A stretch of DNA of 64,000 nucleotides. Origin: Prosopocoilus inquinatus. Lineage: Eukaryota; Arthropoda; Insecta; Coleoptera; Lucanidae. This document shows, in pieces, positions 28,501 to 40,685 of this stretch. Where the stretch lies: assembly GCA_036172665.1 (NCBI GenBank), contig CM069872.1, positions 21,307,001 to 21,371,000 on the forward strand. Reading direction: 5' to 3'. Positions within the stretch are counted from its first letter, which is position 1. Every line of letters begins with the position of its first letter. The translations under genes and the position numbers were made by a program. The notes under the pieces are model-generated. The model worked only from the letters and a program-made list of their open reading frames with translations. It was not told where the DNA came from and searched no databases.

Positions 28501-30888
28501 GTAGAGGGAAAGATAAATGAACCATTTTATGCTTAGTAGAACATTAATAAGTTTTAGGGACGGTATTTTCATCGTTAATTTATTCCCATAGTTACAATTA
28601 TACAGACAATTGTTTCTACAGGAATTAATCAATGGTCAAAGTTAATCAGAGATGAAAAGATCGGACTGTAGAGATACAGGCCCATTCTTATCTCATAATT
28701 ATGATCGTCTCTAACTAGAACCATGATTAAAATATACAAAAACGATATAGCTTTATGTGAATTTCATGAGTAAGAGAGTGAGAGAGAATTTTATCACAGC
28801 GTCGCTAAATTAAAAACTGTTGTAGAAACTGAAATCTGATAAAAATGCCAAATCCTTGCCTCCTATTGGTTACGTCTGGTAACCACCAAGTAAATATTTA
28901 GTGTACTGTTTCCTGTTGGACCGATCTAGCCAGTCCAAATGTATGTGGCGGCTGGCGACAAAATTTAAAATCGCAGTAATAAAGAGTATTCAAGAGCATA
29001 CAAGATTATTCAAGCGTAACTAATGATGTCTGCTCCACAACAGACGCCAATTATTGAAAGCACATGCAATGGTGACCACCACCACCAAATTAATAAAAAT
29101 GTCGAAATTTTATCTAAGAAATTGCCTAGCGCGGTATTTCACTTTGTGCGAAATGATATTTAAGTCGCACCACAATACGAGTACTCTTCCAAGTACCGTC
29201 ATGCCGTGACCACTCTAGAACCAGATACACACATCGGAAAAGTCTAGGGATCATTTTAAAAACCATAAATATAAATTGTATGTGTTTTACATTGAACATT
29301 TAATGTATTTAAATATTAAAATGTTCCTAGCCCTACATTTTTGAAAGTACCTGTAAGAAATAACAGCATATTTATATTGATAAACATAATATTATATTTA
29401 ATTTATTCGATTTCTATATAATGCATTGCTTAGTAACCATTGTTTTTATTTGTAAATATGTGACTAATTTAGTGTTTAATAATTAAACGACAATACTTAT
29501 CATTAGCTGATATGAATAGAGCACTAGGTCTTCTTCAAGATGACATGAGGCAAGTTGAAGTCGCTGAGCGAATAGATGTTTCCCAAAGTGTCATCACTTG
29601 ATTATGGAGACGTTTTAGGGAAAGTGGTACTCCAGCCAAACAACATCCAGGATGTGGACGCTCTACGACATCAGCTCAGCACAGATTTTTGGTTCTAACT
29701 GCTAGAATTACAGCACCTGAGTTGGATACGGAGTTACAGAAGGCCCTCAAGTTAATCATTAGTCGTGATACTCTAAGAAGTCGTCTTCATGAAGCCAACC
29801 TTCGCTCTCGGTGACCACTCAGATGTCCACCCTTATCTAGAGACAATCACGGAGCAAGATTAAATTGGTGTCAAGATTTTCAAAACTGAAAATTCAAAAT
29901 GATTGTGCTGCAGTCTTGTTCACTGATGAGTTCAGATTTGGATTTCATCCACATTGCCATCAGACAAGAGTGTGGAGACGATCCGGGAATGTGGAACGTT
30001 TGAGGCACGTTCAGGAAGTACACACTTACAGAAGTGGTATTGTAATGGTTTATAGAATTATTACTGGCAGTAGAACGGAGCTCGTTTTCCCGAATGGTTT
30101 TCTGAGAGCTCAGCAGTATTTGGATAATACTCTTCAGCTCATTGTGCGTCCATTTGTTGGTACTGTTGGTCAAAATTTTCGTCTTATGCATGACAATGTT
30201 CGTCCACATGTCGCAGGAATTATGACGAATTGGTTAAACAACGAAGGAATTGAAACACTGTCATGGCCAGCACAATTCCGGGATCTAAATCCAATTGAGC
30301 AGGTGTGAGACATGCTTCAAATTAATATTGTTACGTGTATGGGCGATATCCACAACAGATTTAAATTTCGGGAGCTTCTGACAGAAAAATGGGCACGTTT
30401 ACCTCAAGATGATGTTGACAATGTAATTGTGTCCATGAACAAAATATGTCGAGCTGTAATTAACCACCGTGGAGCCCATACTCCCTAATAATATTTATTT
30501 TTCATTGTTTTCTAATCGAAATTATCTGTGTAATTTTGGATTAAAATTTTTTTTTAAAATTGTGTTTGTTATTTGATCATTTTTTCCTTTTTATGAAAGA
30601 TGTTTACGTTATTTTGTCTCTGCCTAAACAATCATTAATATTTTAAAATATTTTGGAAAACTTATTTTTTTTAAGTAGAAAGTTTTTTTAATCTCAAACC
30701 GGACAGAAAAATGAAGGGAAACACACTCAACGTTTCGCTATAGATTTATAGCTTCGTCAGGAGTGAAAAAAAAAGTAAATAAACAAGTTGTCAAGAGAAA
30801 CAAGTCGTCAAGAGAAACGAAAAGGTAACATGATTTTTAAACTAAACTACGAGTTGTTCGGAATAAAAGTAACTAGAACTAATTAAAG

Positions 30889-30938
<50 letters not shown>

Positions 30939-32187
30939 ATATATATAATTAAATAATTAATTGACAGATCTATATCTTGTTTAAAGAGTCCAGAAAACTA
31001 CAAAATATGTCATTTAAATTTTCAAAGTCCGTACGTTTATTAATAGAATTTCCAGACATTTTAATTTTACACATTTCTATGAAACGTCTTTTAAAAATAT
31101 TAGATTCACTGTACAAAATATCAGTATTATCAAAATCAAAATTATGATTATTTACTAATGAATGCTCTACAAGCATTGAATGATTTTGATTATTTTTTTG
31201 AATATGATATTTATGTTGGTCTAAACGTTTTTTTAAATTTTGGCTCGTTTCACCTATATAAACAGAATTACAATTTGAACATTTGATTTCATAAACCACG
31301 TTAGGTTGTTTTAATTTCGGTGTTTTGGTTTTTAAATTCGAAAAAATTAAATTTAAATTATTCACAGATTTACTGGCTAAAATTAAATTATGTTTTTTGA
31401 AAATGTGTTTAAATGTATTGTGTAATGGTTCAATATAAGGCAAAGATATGTATTTATGATTCGAAGTTTGTCTAATGTTTTTAGAGACATTTGAATTTTG
31501 TAAGTATTTAATACGATTTTTAATTACTGATTCAATAAGATTTATTGGATAAGAATTTTGAATAAGAGTTTTCTTTATTAAATTTAAGTTATCATAAATG
31601 TAAACTTTATCAGAAAGTAAAATAGCTCGATCAGTTAATGAAATAATAGTTGCAATTTTATAATTTTTTGGTGTGTACGAGTGAAAATTTATGTACCTAC
31701 CTGACCAATACATTTAAACACATTTTCAAAAAACATAATTTAATTTTAGCCAGTAAATCTGTGAATAATTTAAATTTAATTTTTTCGAATTTAAAAACCA
31801 AAACACCGAAATTAAAACAACCTAACGTGGTTTATGAAATCAAATGTTCAAATTGTAATTCTGTTTATATAGGTGAAACGAGCCAAAATTTAAAAAAACG
31901 TTTAGACCAACATAAATATCATATTCAAAAAAATAATCAAAATCATTCAATGCTTGTAGAGCATTCATTAGTAAATAATCATAATTTTGATTTTGATAAT
32001 ACTGATATTTTGTACAGTGAATCTAATATTTTTAAAAGACGTTTCATAGAAATGTGTAAAATTAAAATGTCTGGAAATTCTATTAATAAACGTACGGACT
32101 TTGAAAATTTAAATGACATATTTTGTAGTTTTCTGGACTCTTTAAACAAGATATAGATCTGTCAATTAATTATTTAATTATATATAT

Positions 32188-32229
<42 letters not shown>

Positions 32230-35200
32230 GCTTTAATTAGTTCTAGTTACTTTTATTCCGAACAACTCGTAGTTTAGTTTAAAAATCATGTTACCTTTTC
32301 GTTTCTCTTGACGACTTGTTTCTCTTGACAACTTGTTTATTTACTTTTTTTTTCACTCCTGACGAAGCTATAAATCTATAGCGAAACGTTGAGTGTGTTT
32401 CCCTTCATTTTTCTGTCCGGTTTGAGATTAAAAAAACTTTCTACTTACTATTTTCATCGGACAAGAACAAACTTCAATTATTTTTTTTAAGTGAAATACG
32501 TAAATTTCAAGAAATATTCTTAGACTTTTCCGATGTGTGTATTATAAATGGAGATATGGTAGACGCTCCGCCATCCACAGGCAAATACGAAGCAGTAAAA
32601 AGTCGAATTATAAGTATTTTATCCGATTCCGCGGAAACTAAACTGCGCAAACTTCTCCGAGGGTAACCCATGGGGGAAGAAAGGGCAAGCGTATACCTTC
32701 AGCGAATTCGAAACCTGACGGTCGCTAAATGTCCTAAGAACAATCTTCCTGGGATAATTTCCCGAGCATGCTCGAGGAATTTTGGCAGTAAGTACTGAAA
32801 GCGAGCTCGCAACTATAGCTGTGGTGGCAGATCGAATTATGGAAACTTTTCAACTTCATATTGCAACCGCAAACTGCATTGGATACCCAGAGATACATCA
32901 TCTTGTGAATCAACTGAAGTCGCAGGACTCATAGCTCGAGTTGAAGCCCTCACACAAGAAGTCGCTGCGTTGGGGACCCAACGAGGACGTCGACATCGCT
33001 CAAACGAAATCGAACAGAAGAAAAGTCTGTTACCTTATTTTGCTACTACCACAATAGATTTGGAGCAGAGGCGTATCGCTGTAAATGTCCCTGTTTTTAT
33101 AAAAAAGTAGTATCAAGAAAACTAAGATCACCGACGTGCGTAGAGGCAGCCGCTGGTGGCAAACCAAACCTCAAAACGCCTCCTCGTCACTGACAAGAAA
33201 ACAAGACTGCGTTTCCTAGTAGATGCAAAAATAAACAGACAAAACCATTTACGCTGCAAATGAGACAAGGATTTATACATACGGAAAGACATAACCAACT
33301 TTGGATCTGGGGTTGAAGCGTTTGTTCTCTAGGACTTTTCTCGTCGCTGACGTCAGTATCCCCATCCTTGGAAACGATTTTCTTCACGAACACCAACTTC
33401 TACCTGATTTCAGGAACAAACCTTTGGTGAATAACTTGACAAACAGAACCACACCTGGATCGTTCATCAGAACAACAATACCCATACTCACTACAGTAAG
33501 CAGTGAAATGAAGTATTATAAAATCTTGAAGAAGTATCCTGAAGCGCAATTACGGCAGCCTAAACATCACGTGCAGTATCACGTCCTGAGTAAAGGATCA
33601 CCATGCATTGACAGGGCTAGACGCCTTTCGTCAGAAAGGTACAGACATGCGAAGAAAGAAATTGAAAATTGGATAGCCACGGGCGTTTTCAAACCATCGA
33701 AGTGTCCATATTCCAGCGCAGTACTCATGAAGAAGAAGTTTGCTGGGATCAGGCGAATCTGCGGGGATTACATGGCATTGAACAAAATTACAATTCCTGA
33801 TAAATATCCCGTACCACACATACAAGATTTCACCCACGGGTTGCATGGATGTATGATATTTCCAACCCTTGATCTGGAACGAGCATGCATTCATATTCCG
33901 ATGGCACCAGAAGACAGTAAGAAATTCGCCATCATAACACTTTTTGCCTGTTTGAATTTCAAGTGATGCCCCGCTTGGATTAGCGAACGCTGCTCAAACT
34001 TTTCAGCGCTTCTTCGAGGTATCGATTTTGCATTCTGTTATACTGACAATATCCTCATTGCGACAAAGGCAAAGGCAGAACACAAAGATCACCTGGATCA
34101 AGTATTTGCAAGACTACAACACCATGGACTCACGGTCAAGACTAGCAAATGTTTCCAAGAAAAATTAAGCGGTGAGTACTTGAAACACCGAGTTCCTATA
34201 GAGCTGACGGAGCAACTGGAACACCGTTCTTCAGGAAGTTCTTGTACTCAAAAACATTACTGAATTAAGAATATTCCTGAGGATGCTTAATTTCTACAGG
34301 AAATTTATGCGGAATGCCGCACAACCACAAGCAAAACTTCACGCACTGATCGCCGCGTCGGAGTGAAGGAAGGAGACAAAGGGCCAATCCAGTGGACACC
34401 AACAACTGAGAAAGCGTTTTTAATTCTGGTCACTGACGCTTCAGACACCGCTGTAGGCGCAGCGTTAGAAAAAATCAACGATGAAGAGTGACAACCACTG
34501 GAATTAAAAAAAACAAATGTCTTCAACTCAAACTAGATACTGCGCTTACGATCGTGAATTACTAGCCATTTATCTAGCTGTAAAATTTTTTAAACACATG
34601 ATTGAAGGAAGAAATTCGGTAATCTTTACGGATTACAAACCGTTAACTTATGCCTTCAATCAGAATCAATCCAAGGCTTCTCCAAGGCAGTAAAGATACC
34701 TGGATTACATTGGATAGACAATACGCCACAAAGATTCTTCATATCTCAGCAGAAGACAACAGCTCAGTCTCGTATTGATTGCATCAAATTGCCTGTGATC
34801 ATAACGATTGCAGATATTGCGGAAGGTCAACGTACTGATAATGAACTTCAAGGTGCAAGATCACTCAATCTCAAGCAATTAAGACTCGACAGAACCGAGA
34901 CAAAGATATACTGCGACGTATCCAGGGATTCCATTCGACCTTACGTACCAATAGCACTCACCAGCGCACGAGCTACCAGAAGAGCAATAGTGGAAAAGTT
35001 CGTCTAGCCATCGATGAACAAGGATATTGATTGGGCTTGCACATGCCTACCATGTCAATGGCCAAAAATCAGCGATTCTACCACGTACACATGGACATCA
35101 TTGGTCCAATGCCAATATCCCAAGGTTCTCGTTATTGCCTTCTCGGTTTACGAGATGTCCACAAGCAGTGCTTATAAAGGACATCTCTGCAGACACCACC

Positions 35201-38200
35201 GTGGACACATTTTTCAATGTCTGGGTATCAAGATTCGGAGCACCAGCTGTCATCACCACAGACAGAGGAACGCAATTCGATTCATAACAGTTTGACGCCA
35301 TGACGAAAATGATAGGAGCTAAAACAGTGAGAACATTAGCCTACCACCTACAATCAAAGGGGACTCCAGAACGATGGCACAGGACTCTGAAATCTGCAAA
35401 CAAATGCCACACCAAACGACAAACTAGATAAAAGCACTTCCAATTGTACTCTTGGGGTTACGAAACAGTCTCTAGGAAGATATAGGTTGCAGAAATGACA
35501 ATATATGGTACAACCCTAAGATTACCAGGAGAATACTTCCACGAGTAAGACCCAACATCCGACCTCAGCCAACTTCACACCATCAAAAACCATTCGTCTA
35601 TAAAACTCCTCACACATGCTCTCATGTATTCATGAGAATTGACGGAGTCGAGAAATCGCTAGACCAATCATGTAAAGGACCTTACAAAGTTCTTCACAGA
35701 ATAAATGATTTCTGTTTTAAAGTTGACCTGGATGGAAAACCATCTAACATCTCAACTGACTGTTTAAAACCAATCTTTACAGAAGTAGACCATGAGCACA
35801 ATCCTACCGTACGAACATACCCTGGAGCGAAGGAAAAAAAGTCTCCTTCCTGGAACCACCAGTTCACTCGGGGGGAGGGAGTACTGTGGCGGTGAGCGAC
35901 AAAATTTAAAAACGCAGTAGTGTTTTTAAAAAAGCAATTTGTTCAACAAGAAAGAAACTTACTGTCATTACAATTCTTTGTATTTTGATTTGATGATTAA
36001 AAAGTATATCTCAGATTTAATTGGGATTTAATACAGTCGAAGCTCCATAACTCGAAATGCCAAGGGACCTGAGATTAAATTTGAGTTATAGAATATTCGA
36101 GTTAAAGGACATGAGTACATATCATAAATGTTCATACATATTATGTATTTATTTACATATTTCATTAAGAAGTAAAAAAAAACATATAAACAATAGTATA
36201 CAGACATCAAAATTTAATATAATAAACGTGGATAATGTACTTGCTGGTATTTTGTATTCCTCAGCAATACTTTTCTTTTCGACACCATTTTCGACTTTTT
36301 TTCAAGCTTTTGTTGAACCGTGAGACTCTTAAGTTGGAAATTTATATGTATGTAAAGAAAATACGACCAAATTAATTGAAACACTAAACGCAACTGAAGT
36401 GCGTAGCATTATTGTCTCAGATCCGAAAAAGGGGATTCCCAGAAGCACCATCGCTGGAAACGTAAATTGACGATAAATTATTTGAGTTATAGAGCTTTGT
36501 AAGTCAATTTATTTCGAATTATAGAAATTTTCGAGTTATAGAAATTCGAAATAAAGAGCGAAAAACCAATGCGAAACGCTAGGCAACTGCAAGGGACAGC
36601 AAGCGACTTTGAGTTATAGAAAAAATCGAGTTATAGGACTTCGAGTTACGGAGCTTTGACTGTATACGAGATTTTTGCGTTATTTAAAAGTAAGTAAAAT
36701 AGTTATGGATTATTACCACAGATTGCTAAAATGAAATTCCAGTTTTTGGTTGATTATAAGATTCGATTGAGGTCTACATATGTGGTGAGTTTCGTAGGGT
36801 AACCACCAGGAATGTATGAAATTTATTTGAGTTGTTGATTCTTCCAATTTGGCGAACAGGTAAAAGAAAGTGGTCGTTTCAAGAACTTGAAAGATTACAA
36901 GGGGAAGAAATGTGGCAGATCCTGACAGAAATACTATCCGACACAGAAACCCTCGCATCCGATGCATTGTATGACGACCACCAAGAATTGAGTCCTGAGG
37001 ATGCAATGGATACTGAGCAGAATGAAAAAAACAATAACGCTGTAATAAAGGACGTTTATGAAAGCGAAGATGATCTGCCGCTTGCAAAATTAGCACGGGT
37101 AGCCGCTACTTTGCAACAAAGAGAAGTAGTATGAGAAACAGAAAGCTTTTTTCAGGAACCATCTTCATTCTTACGCGCTTATGGTCCTATTGTGGAAGCC
37201 TCTGCTGAAACTCCTGTACAAATGTTCGAATGCTTGTTTCCTGAGACTTTAGTGAATGATATAGTATTTCATACATATTTGTATGTTACCCAACAAACAG
37301 CACAGAAGGGAAATAAAAGTTTTCCACCAACTACATCTGATTAAATGAAAACTTTCTTAGGTATAAACATCATCATGGGAGTAAAAAAACTTCCAATCCT
37401 GCAGGACTATTGGTCTTCTCAAGAATCTATCAGGGATTTCTATATTTCAAAACAAATTTCGCGAGATAGATTCTTTTGGTTATTAACAATAAGTAATTTG
37501 CACTTCTCAGATAATTCATTGCAGCCAAAAAAAAAGAACCAAATTTGAATAAACTCTATAAAGTTAGAATATTTTTAGATGTAATTACAAAACTGTTCAA
37601 CTAGTTCTATTCTCCTGGAGAATTTTAAACTGTTGGCGAAAGTATGACAAAATACAAATTCATGTATGAAGCAGGCATGTATTCTTTGAAACCCACAAAA
37701 CGTGGTTATGAAGTGTGTCTTACCAGAAATCAATTTGGGCGCCAGAGTAGTGAAAGATATTACTGTCGAATTGAAAGCAAAAAAGCGTGCCACTATTACT
37801 AGATCTCAAAAAAAAAAAACAAATTCATGCGTGTGGAATACTAAGGAAAGTTAAAAAATACCTCCCCAACGATTTTATTGATGACTGACAAAGCCCAAAT
37901 CAGATTGTAGAATGACGAACGATAAATTAATAATATAATAATGTAATGGAGTTGTAACATCGAGTTTATACTCTGTTTTCTGATTTCATGCGCGCTCTGA
38001 CAGAAACGTTTAGTGCTCTTTGCATTTTTAATATTGTTCAGTTATATTTCTAAAATTTATTAATGTAAAAAATATATTAAAGTCGGCAGGTATGAAATAC
38101 CCATTCTTTGGGCCGTCATAAATTCTGAACTAAGTTACTAAATACTCAAATTTTTTAATTAAAAATACTTTATGTTGTTTTTTAACGGTTGCATATAATA

Positions 38201-40685
38201 AATTTAAAAAATATGTATTTTTCTTTGGGAAAATTCTGTAACAAATTAAAAAAAAAACTGCATTTTCATGATACGATTTAAAATGGCCGGTAATATGGAA
38301 TAGCCAATTTGGGTAATATGAAATTAGGAAAAATATGCAACACTTTTGAATTAACAAGGTGAAATATCAACAGTTGTACTGATTTACGCTATAACAAAAT
38401 TTTTCCTGGTACCGCGCGAAAACTTCCAAAACTGTAAATTCACAAACTCATGTACTGTAAAGTTATGCAATTGTACCACTGAGAATCTGTATAGTAGTGA
38501 CCTACAATACCGAAACTCATGTTAATACCAGAGTCATTTAACAGATGGCGCTTCTTATTTAAAAAATACTGGGTATTCCATATTAGCCGGTCTATTCCAT
38601 ATGTGACGATTTTACTCTACTATTATTTTTCACCTCTGTTTTTATCTTAGTTCCATTGTTTTGTCTGAAGTAGCGAAACACTGTATAAAAATGTTCATGT
38701 TATTTAGACGAGCCGTTTGTGAATTATTTCTTTTATTTATTATTATAAATTATTATTTAATAAATTGGCGCTCAAAAATAAGTTTTTCGTTATTAAATAT
38801 TTTTGTAGCGTTTTAATTAGGTTTTCATAATTCGAATTCATGTAAATAAATCAGTGAATTTTTAGGCATTTTTCCAGGTCACCTTATTTTTTGTATGTTA
38901 ATATGTTGATATTTTAAAGTCAAATATGTCACAAATTTTTTTTCCAAATATCAATGTATTCGTATATTTTTGAAATTAGAAAGAAATGAACGTAGAATTG
39001 GATGAACAATACATACACACAAATATAAAAATTGTCAGATTTTTCTCTCTCTTTTGTTATGTGCTTTGATTTTATGAGATAATACGTATAAAAGCCTACA
39101 TTTTTTGTATTTAAAGTTTTTCTCTAGCTCTTAAAATTAAGCCTGCTGATTATATACAGTGTGTTCCACTTAAGGCGGATACTTTCATATCTCTCTAGTT
39201 ATTAATTTTACTACTATATGAAGTCCGGTGTTGGTTCAGTGTTAGGTATGATACCTATCGAAAGCAAAAAAAAAAATACTAGAAAAAATAGTTTTCTATA
39301 ATTGTTCTTTCTCAAAATGATACTATTTCAACACAATGTTACAGGTGACATTCATGAATTTTGAAAGCTTCGAAACAACCCTAAAACTTCTGTAAAATCT
39401 GTGAAGTCGATTTAAACAAATAGCATTTTGAGAAAACACAATTACAAGAAACTGTATTTAGGTGCTTTCTTTCGCTTAAAAGTTTGGACCCGAATTTCGG
39501 AGTTGTTGCAACAAAACACCTGATTTGAATTTTTGATTGACATTTTATTTGTAAATAACCGTAATACAAGTTTTAAAAATAGAGAGATTCAAAGAAAAGA
39601 ATTTTGAATCAATAAACGTTTGGATCATGATTTTGTGAACGAAAGAAAGCACCTTTTGTTGAATGAATCGTCGCGAAGATCAAAGGACTTTTATATTTTT
39701 TGTTTGCTTTATTGCAAAATATATACGTGATTATTTGAACTACATGAAAACGTAATGTAAACGTAATGCCAAAATGTGGTGTTATTGCGACAAGGGACGT
39801 CTGGCGGTGGCTGCTTCACACTCTTGACATGCGCGTTCGAATACCAATTTTGCAAGGTTAATTGAAACATAGTAATATCAAGTCCATATCAATGATACAG
39901 AACAGACCCCATTGCCTACTAATTTTTTTTGTTTTCGACCATATTATGATGGTATTTTTTTTAAATTGATTCTGCTAAAAAGGTTTTGCTCACTTTTTTG
40001 AACATTTTTGAGGCTGCTTTGTTGGAAATTAAATAATAACAATATACTGAAGAAAGTTAACGAACTTTGAAGAATCAAAAGAATGCTTGACTAACGACTT
40101 ACTCTCTGAAGGTATGTTTCTCAAAGGACTATTTCAGTGTATCCATCCTTTGAAGTTAATATAAACTCTAAGGAAAAATCATAGAACAGATGAACTCACA
40201 TTTCAGCAAAAGGATGTCCTAAAATGCGGGGACTGCAAACTCTTGGATTGAATGTTACACGAAGAGAACCGAAGAGTGTTCCAGCTCACATGTTTCAGCA
40301 ATTAATCATTGTTGGTTTTAAGAGAGTTCCCCGATTTAAACTCTTTTAACTTCATACTTAATTAATTTCCCTTGTAATATCTTCAAAAACCACTGTCGAT
40401 ACAATTGCCTTCAGGGCTTTTACGGACCAGATAAATTTAAACAGAGGTAAAGACCGAAGCTTAGTCCAACAATAAGAAAGAAAAGTTTTACTTACGTTTG
40501 TGACCGTCATCCCCGGTGTCCTTGAGACTGCTGCGCTTGTTTAAGGTCCACGGCATTGTTGGGACCGGAAGGGGATTGGGACCCTCCTTGACCCAAGGAG
40601 GTCGAAATGAGGTCCTAGTGACCCCATTCTTCTCGCTGCTCTCCCCGCCGGTATCGGCCGTTCCTCCTTTTCCCGCCGGCATTTC
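25513..40685 (-). CDS. f: Forked/espin-like actin-bundling protein with two WH2-like motifs
   Basis: Probable orthologue of Drosophila forked, an espin-related protein that cross-links actin in bristle bundles. Minus-strand exons: 40685-40496, 27698-27460, 27397-27240, 27179-26999, 26944-26804, 26740-26510, 26454-26286, 26228-25939 and 25881-25513. Phases all agree; from the ATG at 40682 there are 654 codons. In order: a PPWVKEGPNPLPVP proline-rich start; a PPMPP tract; a first WH2-like motif (EMLKEVESGKKLKHV) and a second (LLKEIQQGLRLKKV), each followed by NDRS; FRRQMTIEEQ; then DDIDKVRDDLQSTKQLLALE coiled coils; a Ser/Glu-rich acidic stretch; and a last coiled coil ending LAELG. Two introns (26945-26998, 27398-27459) have GC donors. 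A good acceptor (TTACAG) at 40686 directly precedes GAAATG, so upstream exons, perhaps with ankyrin repeats, are likely. The 26228 acceptor (TTTAAG) is the least certain junction. Confidence 0.75.
28009..28340 (-). mobile_element. Solo LTR, Ty3/gypsy-like (copy 1)
   Basis: A TG...CA-bounded 332-bp unit (TGTTAC ... GTAACA) also present at 49213-49558. Read on the minus strand it has a TATATAAG promoter box and, about 70 bases on, AATAAA, the order expected of U3-R-U5. Flanks GTAT and ATAT are an imperfect 4-bp duplication. No internal region adjoins it. It sits in the long first intron of the forked-like gene. Confidence 0.8.
30729..30761 (-). ncRNA. Hammerhead-like core, left Penelope-like copy
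   Basis: On the minus strand: CTGACGA, an extra A, stem GCTATA/TATAGC, then GAAACGTT. It mirrors the motif at 32359. Penelope-like elements are known to carry hammerhead ribozymes in their terminal repeats; the extra residue leaves activity uncertain. Confidence 0.45.
30970..31713 (-). CDS. Penelope-like element ORF 3' part with GIY-YIG endonuclease (left copy)
   Basis: An open frame of 247 codons, 5'-truncated at the junction. The first 100 residues resemble the linker after a Penelope reverse transcriptase (NSYPINLIESVIKNRIK). The GIY-YIG nuclease follows, with VVYEIKCSNCNSVYIGETSQ, then LKKRLDQHKYH and the catalytic Glu region LVEHSLVNNHNFDF. A CxxC (CSNC) precedes the YIG core, typical of these retroelements. 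The nuclease would nick target DNA. No start codon of its own is implied; this is a fragment that happens to stay open. Confidence 0.8.
   Translation of the reverse strand: MYWSGRYINFHSYTPKNYKIATIISLTDRAILLSDKVYIYDNLNLIKKTLIQNSYPINLIESVIKNRIKYLQNSNVSKNIRQTSNHKYISLPYIEPLHNTFKHIFKKHNLILASKSVNNLNLIFSNLKTKTPKLKQPNVVYEIKCSNCNSVYIGETSQNLKKRLDQHKYHIQKNNQNHSMLVEHSLVNNHNFDFDNTDILYSESNIFKRRFIEMCKIKMSGNSINKRTDFENLNDIFCSFLDSLNKI
31705..32156 (+). CDS. Penelope-like element GIY-YIG endonuclease (right copy, truncated)
   Basis: Inverted duplicate of the left copy, identical in protein from NTFKHIFKKH to the stop (about 150 residues), but truncated farther, so it lacks the post-RT linker. The open frame can be read from 31650, but those first residues are antisense junction sequence, not protein homology. 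Contains the same CSNC, YIGETSQNLKKR and HSLVNNHNFDF motifs. Confidence 0.8.
32359..32390 (+). ncRNA. Hammerhead-like core, right Penelope-like copy
   Basis: CTGACGA at 32359, 6-bp stem GCTATA/TATAGC with AATC loop, GAAACGTT ending at 32390. Same as the left copy and as 21690-21721. Its position after the poly-A run and coding region agrees with a terminal-repeat location. Confidence 0.45.
36032..36664 (-). mobile_element. pogo/Tigger-type element remnant
   Basis: The ends CAGTCGAAGCTCCATAACTCGAA (first 20 bases CAGTCGAAGCTCCATAACTC) and the complementary CGAGTTACGGAGCTTTGACTG are flanked by TA. Subterminal GAGTTATAGAA motifs repeat several times. On the minus strand near 36260-36290 a fragment reads KKSIAEEYKIPAST, like the start of a CENP-B-type DNA-binding domain of a pogo transposase. 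The rest of the transposase is gone. Confidence 0.8.
36832..37880 (+). pseudogene. Broken piggyBac-like transposase
   Basis: An acidic N-terminal frame (36832-37134), as is common before piggyBac domains, is followed in another frame by LGINIIMGVKKLPILQDYW and FYISKQISRDRFFWLL (37345-37548), then LFNQFYSPGE and YSLKPTKRGYEVCL in later frames up to about 37800. These match the conserved order of piggyBac transposases around the first catalytic Asp regions. Stops (for instance at 37134 and 37546) and frameshifts break it, and the C-terminal cysteine-rich finger is absent. TTAA ends were not identified. Confidence 0.8.
37900..40480. other. AT-rich intronic stretch, no gene
   Basis: Part of the first intron of the forked-like gene. 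It contains a MITE end (ACAGTGTGTTCCACTTAAG) near 39160, resembling 21915; a repeat at 39590-39660 matching 13240-13320; and ATACCAATTTTGCAAGG near 39840 matching repeat R. Nothing appears to code. Confidence 0.5.

Larger units (their letters stand above)
30662..32491. mobile_element. Head-to-head Penelope-like element pair with 14-bp target duplication
   Basis: Two 5'-truncated Penelope-like copies face away from a shared centre near 31705. Arms of about 730 bp (30690-31421 and 31705-32440) are nearly identical inverted copies. Each ends in a poly-A/T run (42 T at 30893-30934; 35 A at 32192-32226) followed by about 250 bp of common terminal sequence. The whole unit is bounded by TTATTTTTTTTAAG at 30662-30675 and 32478-32491, a perfect 14-bp direct repeat, so it probably integrated as one unit. 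It lies inside a Tc1 element. Confidence 0.85.
29226..32541 (+). mobile_element. Tc1-like transposon inserted in gypsy gag, with broken transposase
   Basis: The terminal inverted repeats CACACATCGGAAAAGTCTA (29228) and its exact complement (to 32539) are flanked by TA on both sides, the Tc1/mariner target duplication. Inside, from about 29490 to 30490, is a Tc1 transposase with stops. It has a helix-turn-helix start (SQSVIT, then a stop and LWRRF), the first catalytic Asp in LFTDEFRF, the second in LMHDNVRPH, and the Glu region DLNPIEQV followed by a stop. The largest open piece is 29865-30308. The right half is displaced by a Penelope-like insertion (30662-32491). Confidence 0.88.
28939..35930 (+). 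pseudogene. Broken Ty3/gypsy retrotransposon gag-pol
   Basis: Degraded gypsy-group element. A short LTR-like start (TGTGGCGGCTGGCGACAAAA, 28946) and the beginning of gag (about 29022) lie left of a Tc1 insertion (29226-32541); gag resumes at 32542. Then come a protease remnant, with the retropepsin-end motif ILGNDFLHEH near 33360, the reverse transcriptase (33301-33966), a decayed YTDN where YxDD is expected, an RNase H remnant (VTDASDTAVGAAL near 34430), integrase pieces (34789-35295) and a C-terminal piece (35632-35895). A purine-rich tract precedes a second TGTGGCGG (35886), marking the 3' LTR start. Many stops and frameshifts; no intact frame, no envelope gene seen, and no complete LTR pair. 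Confidence 0.85.

Noticed and set aside
35014..35301. Separate small protein on either strand
   Set aside because: Out-of-frame readings of the decayed gypsy integrase; the correct frame shows the integrase core motif in pieces.
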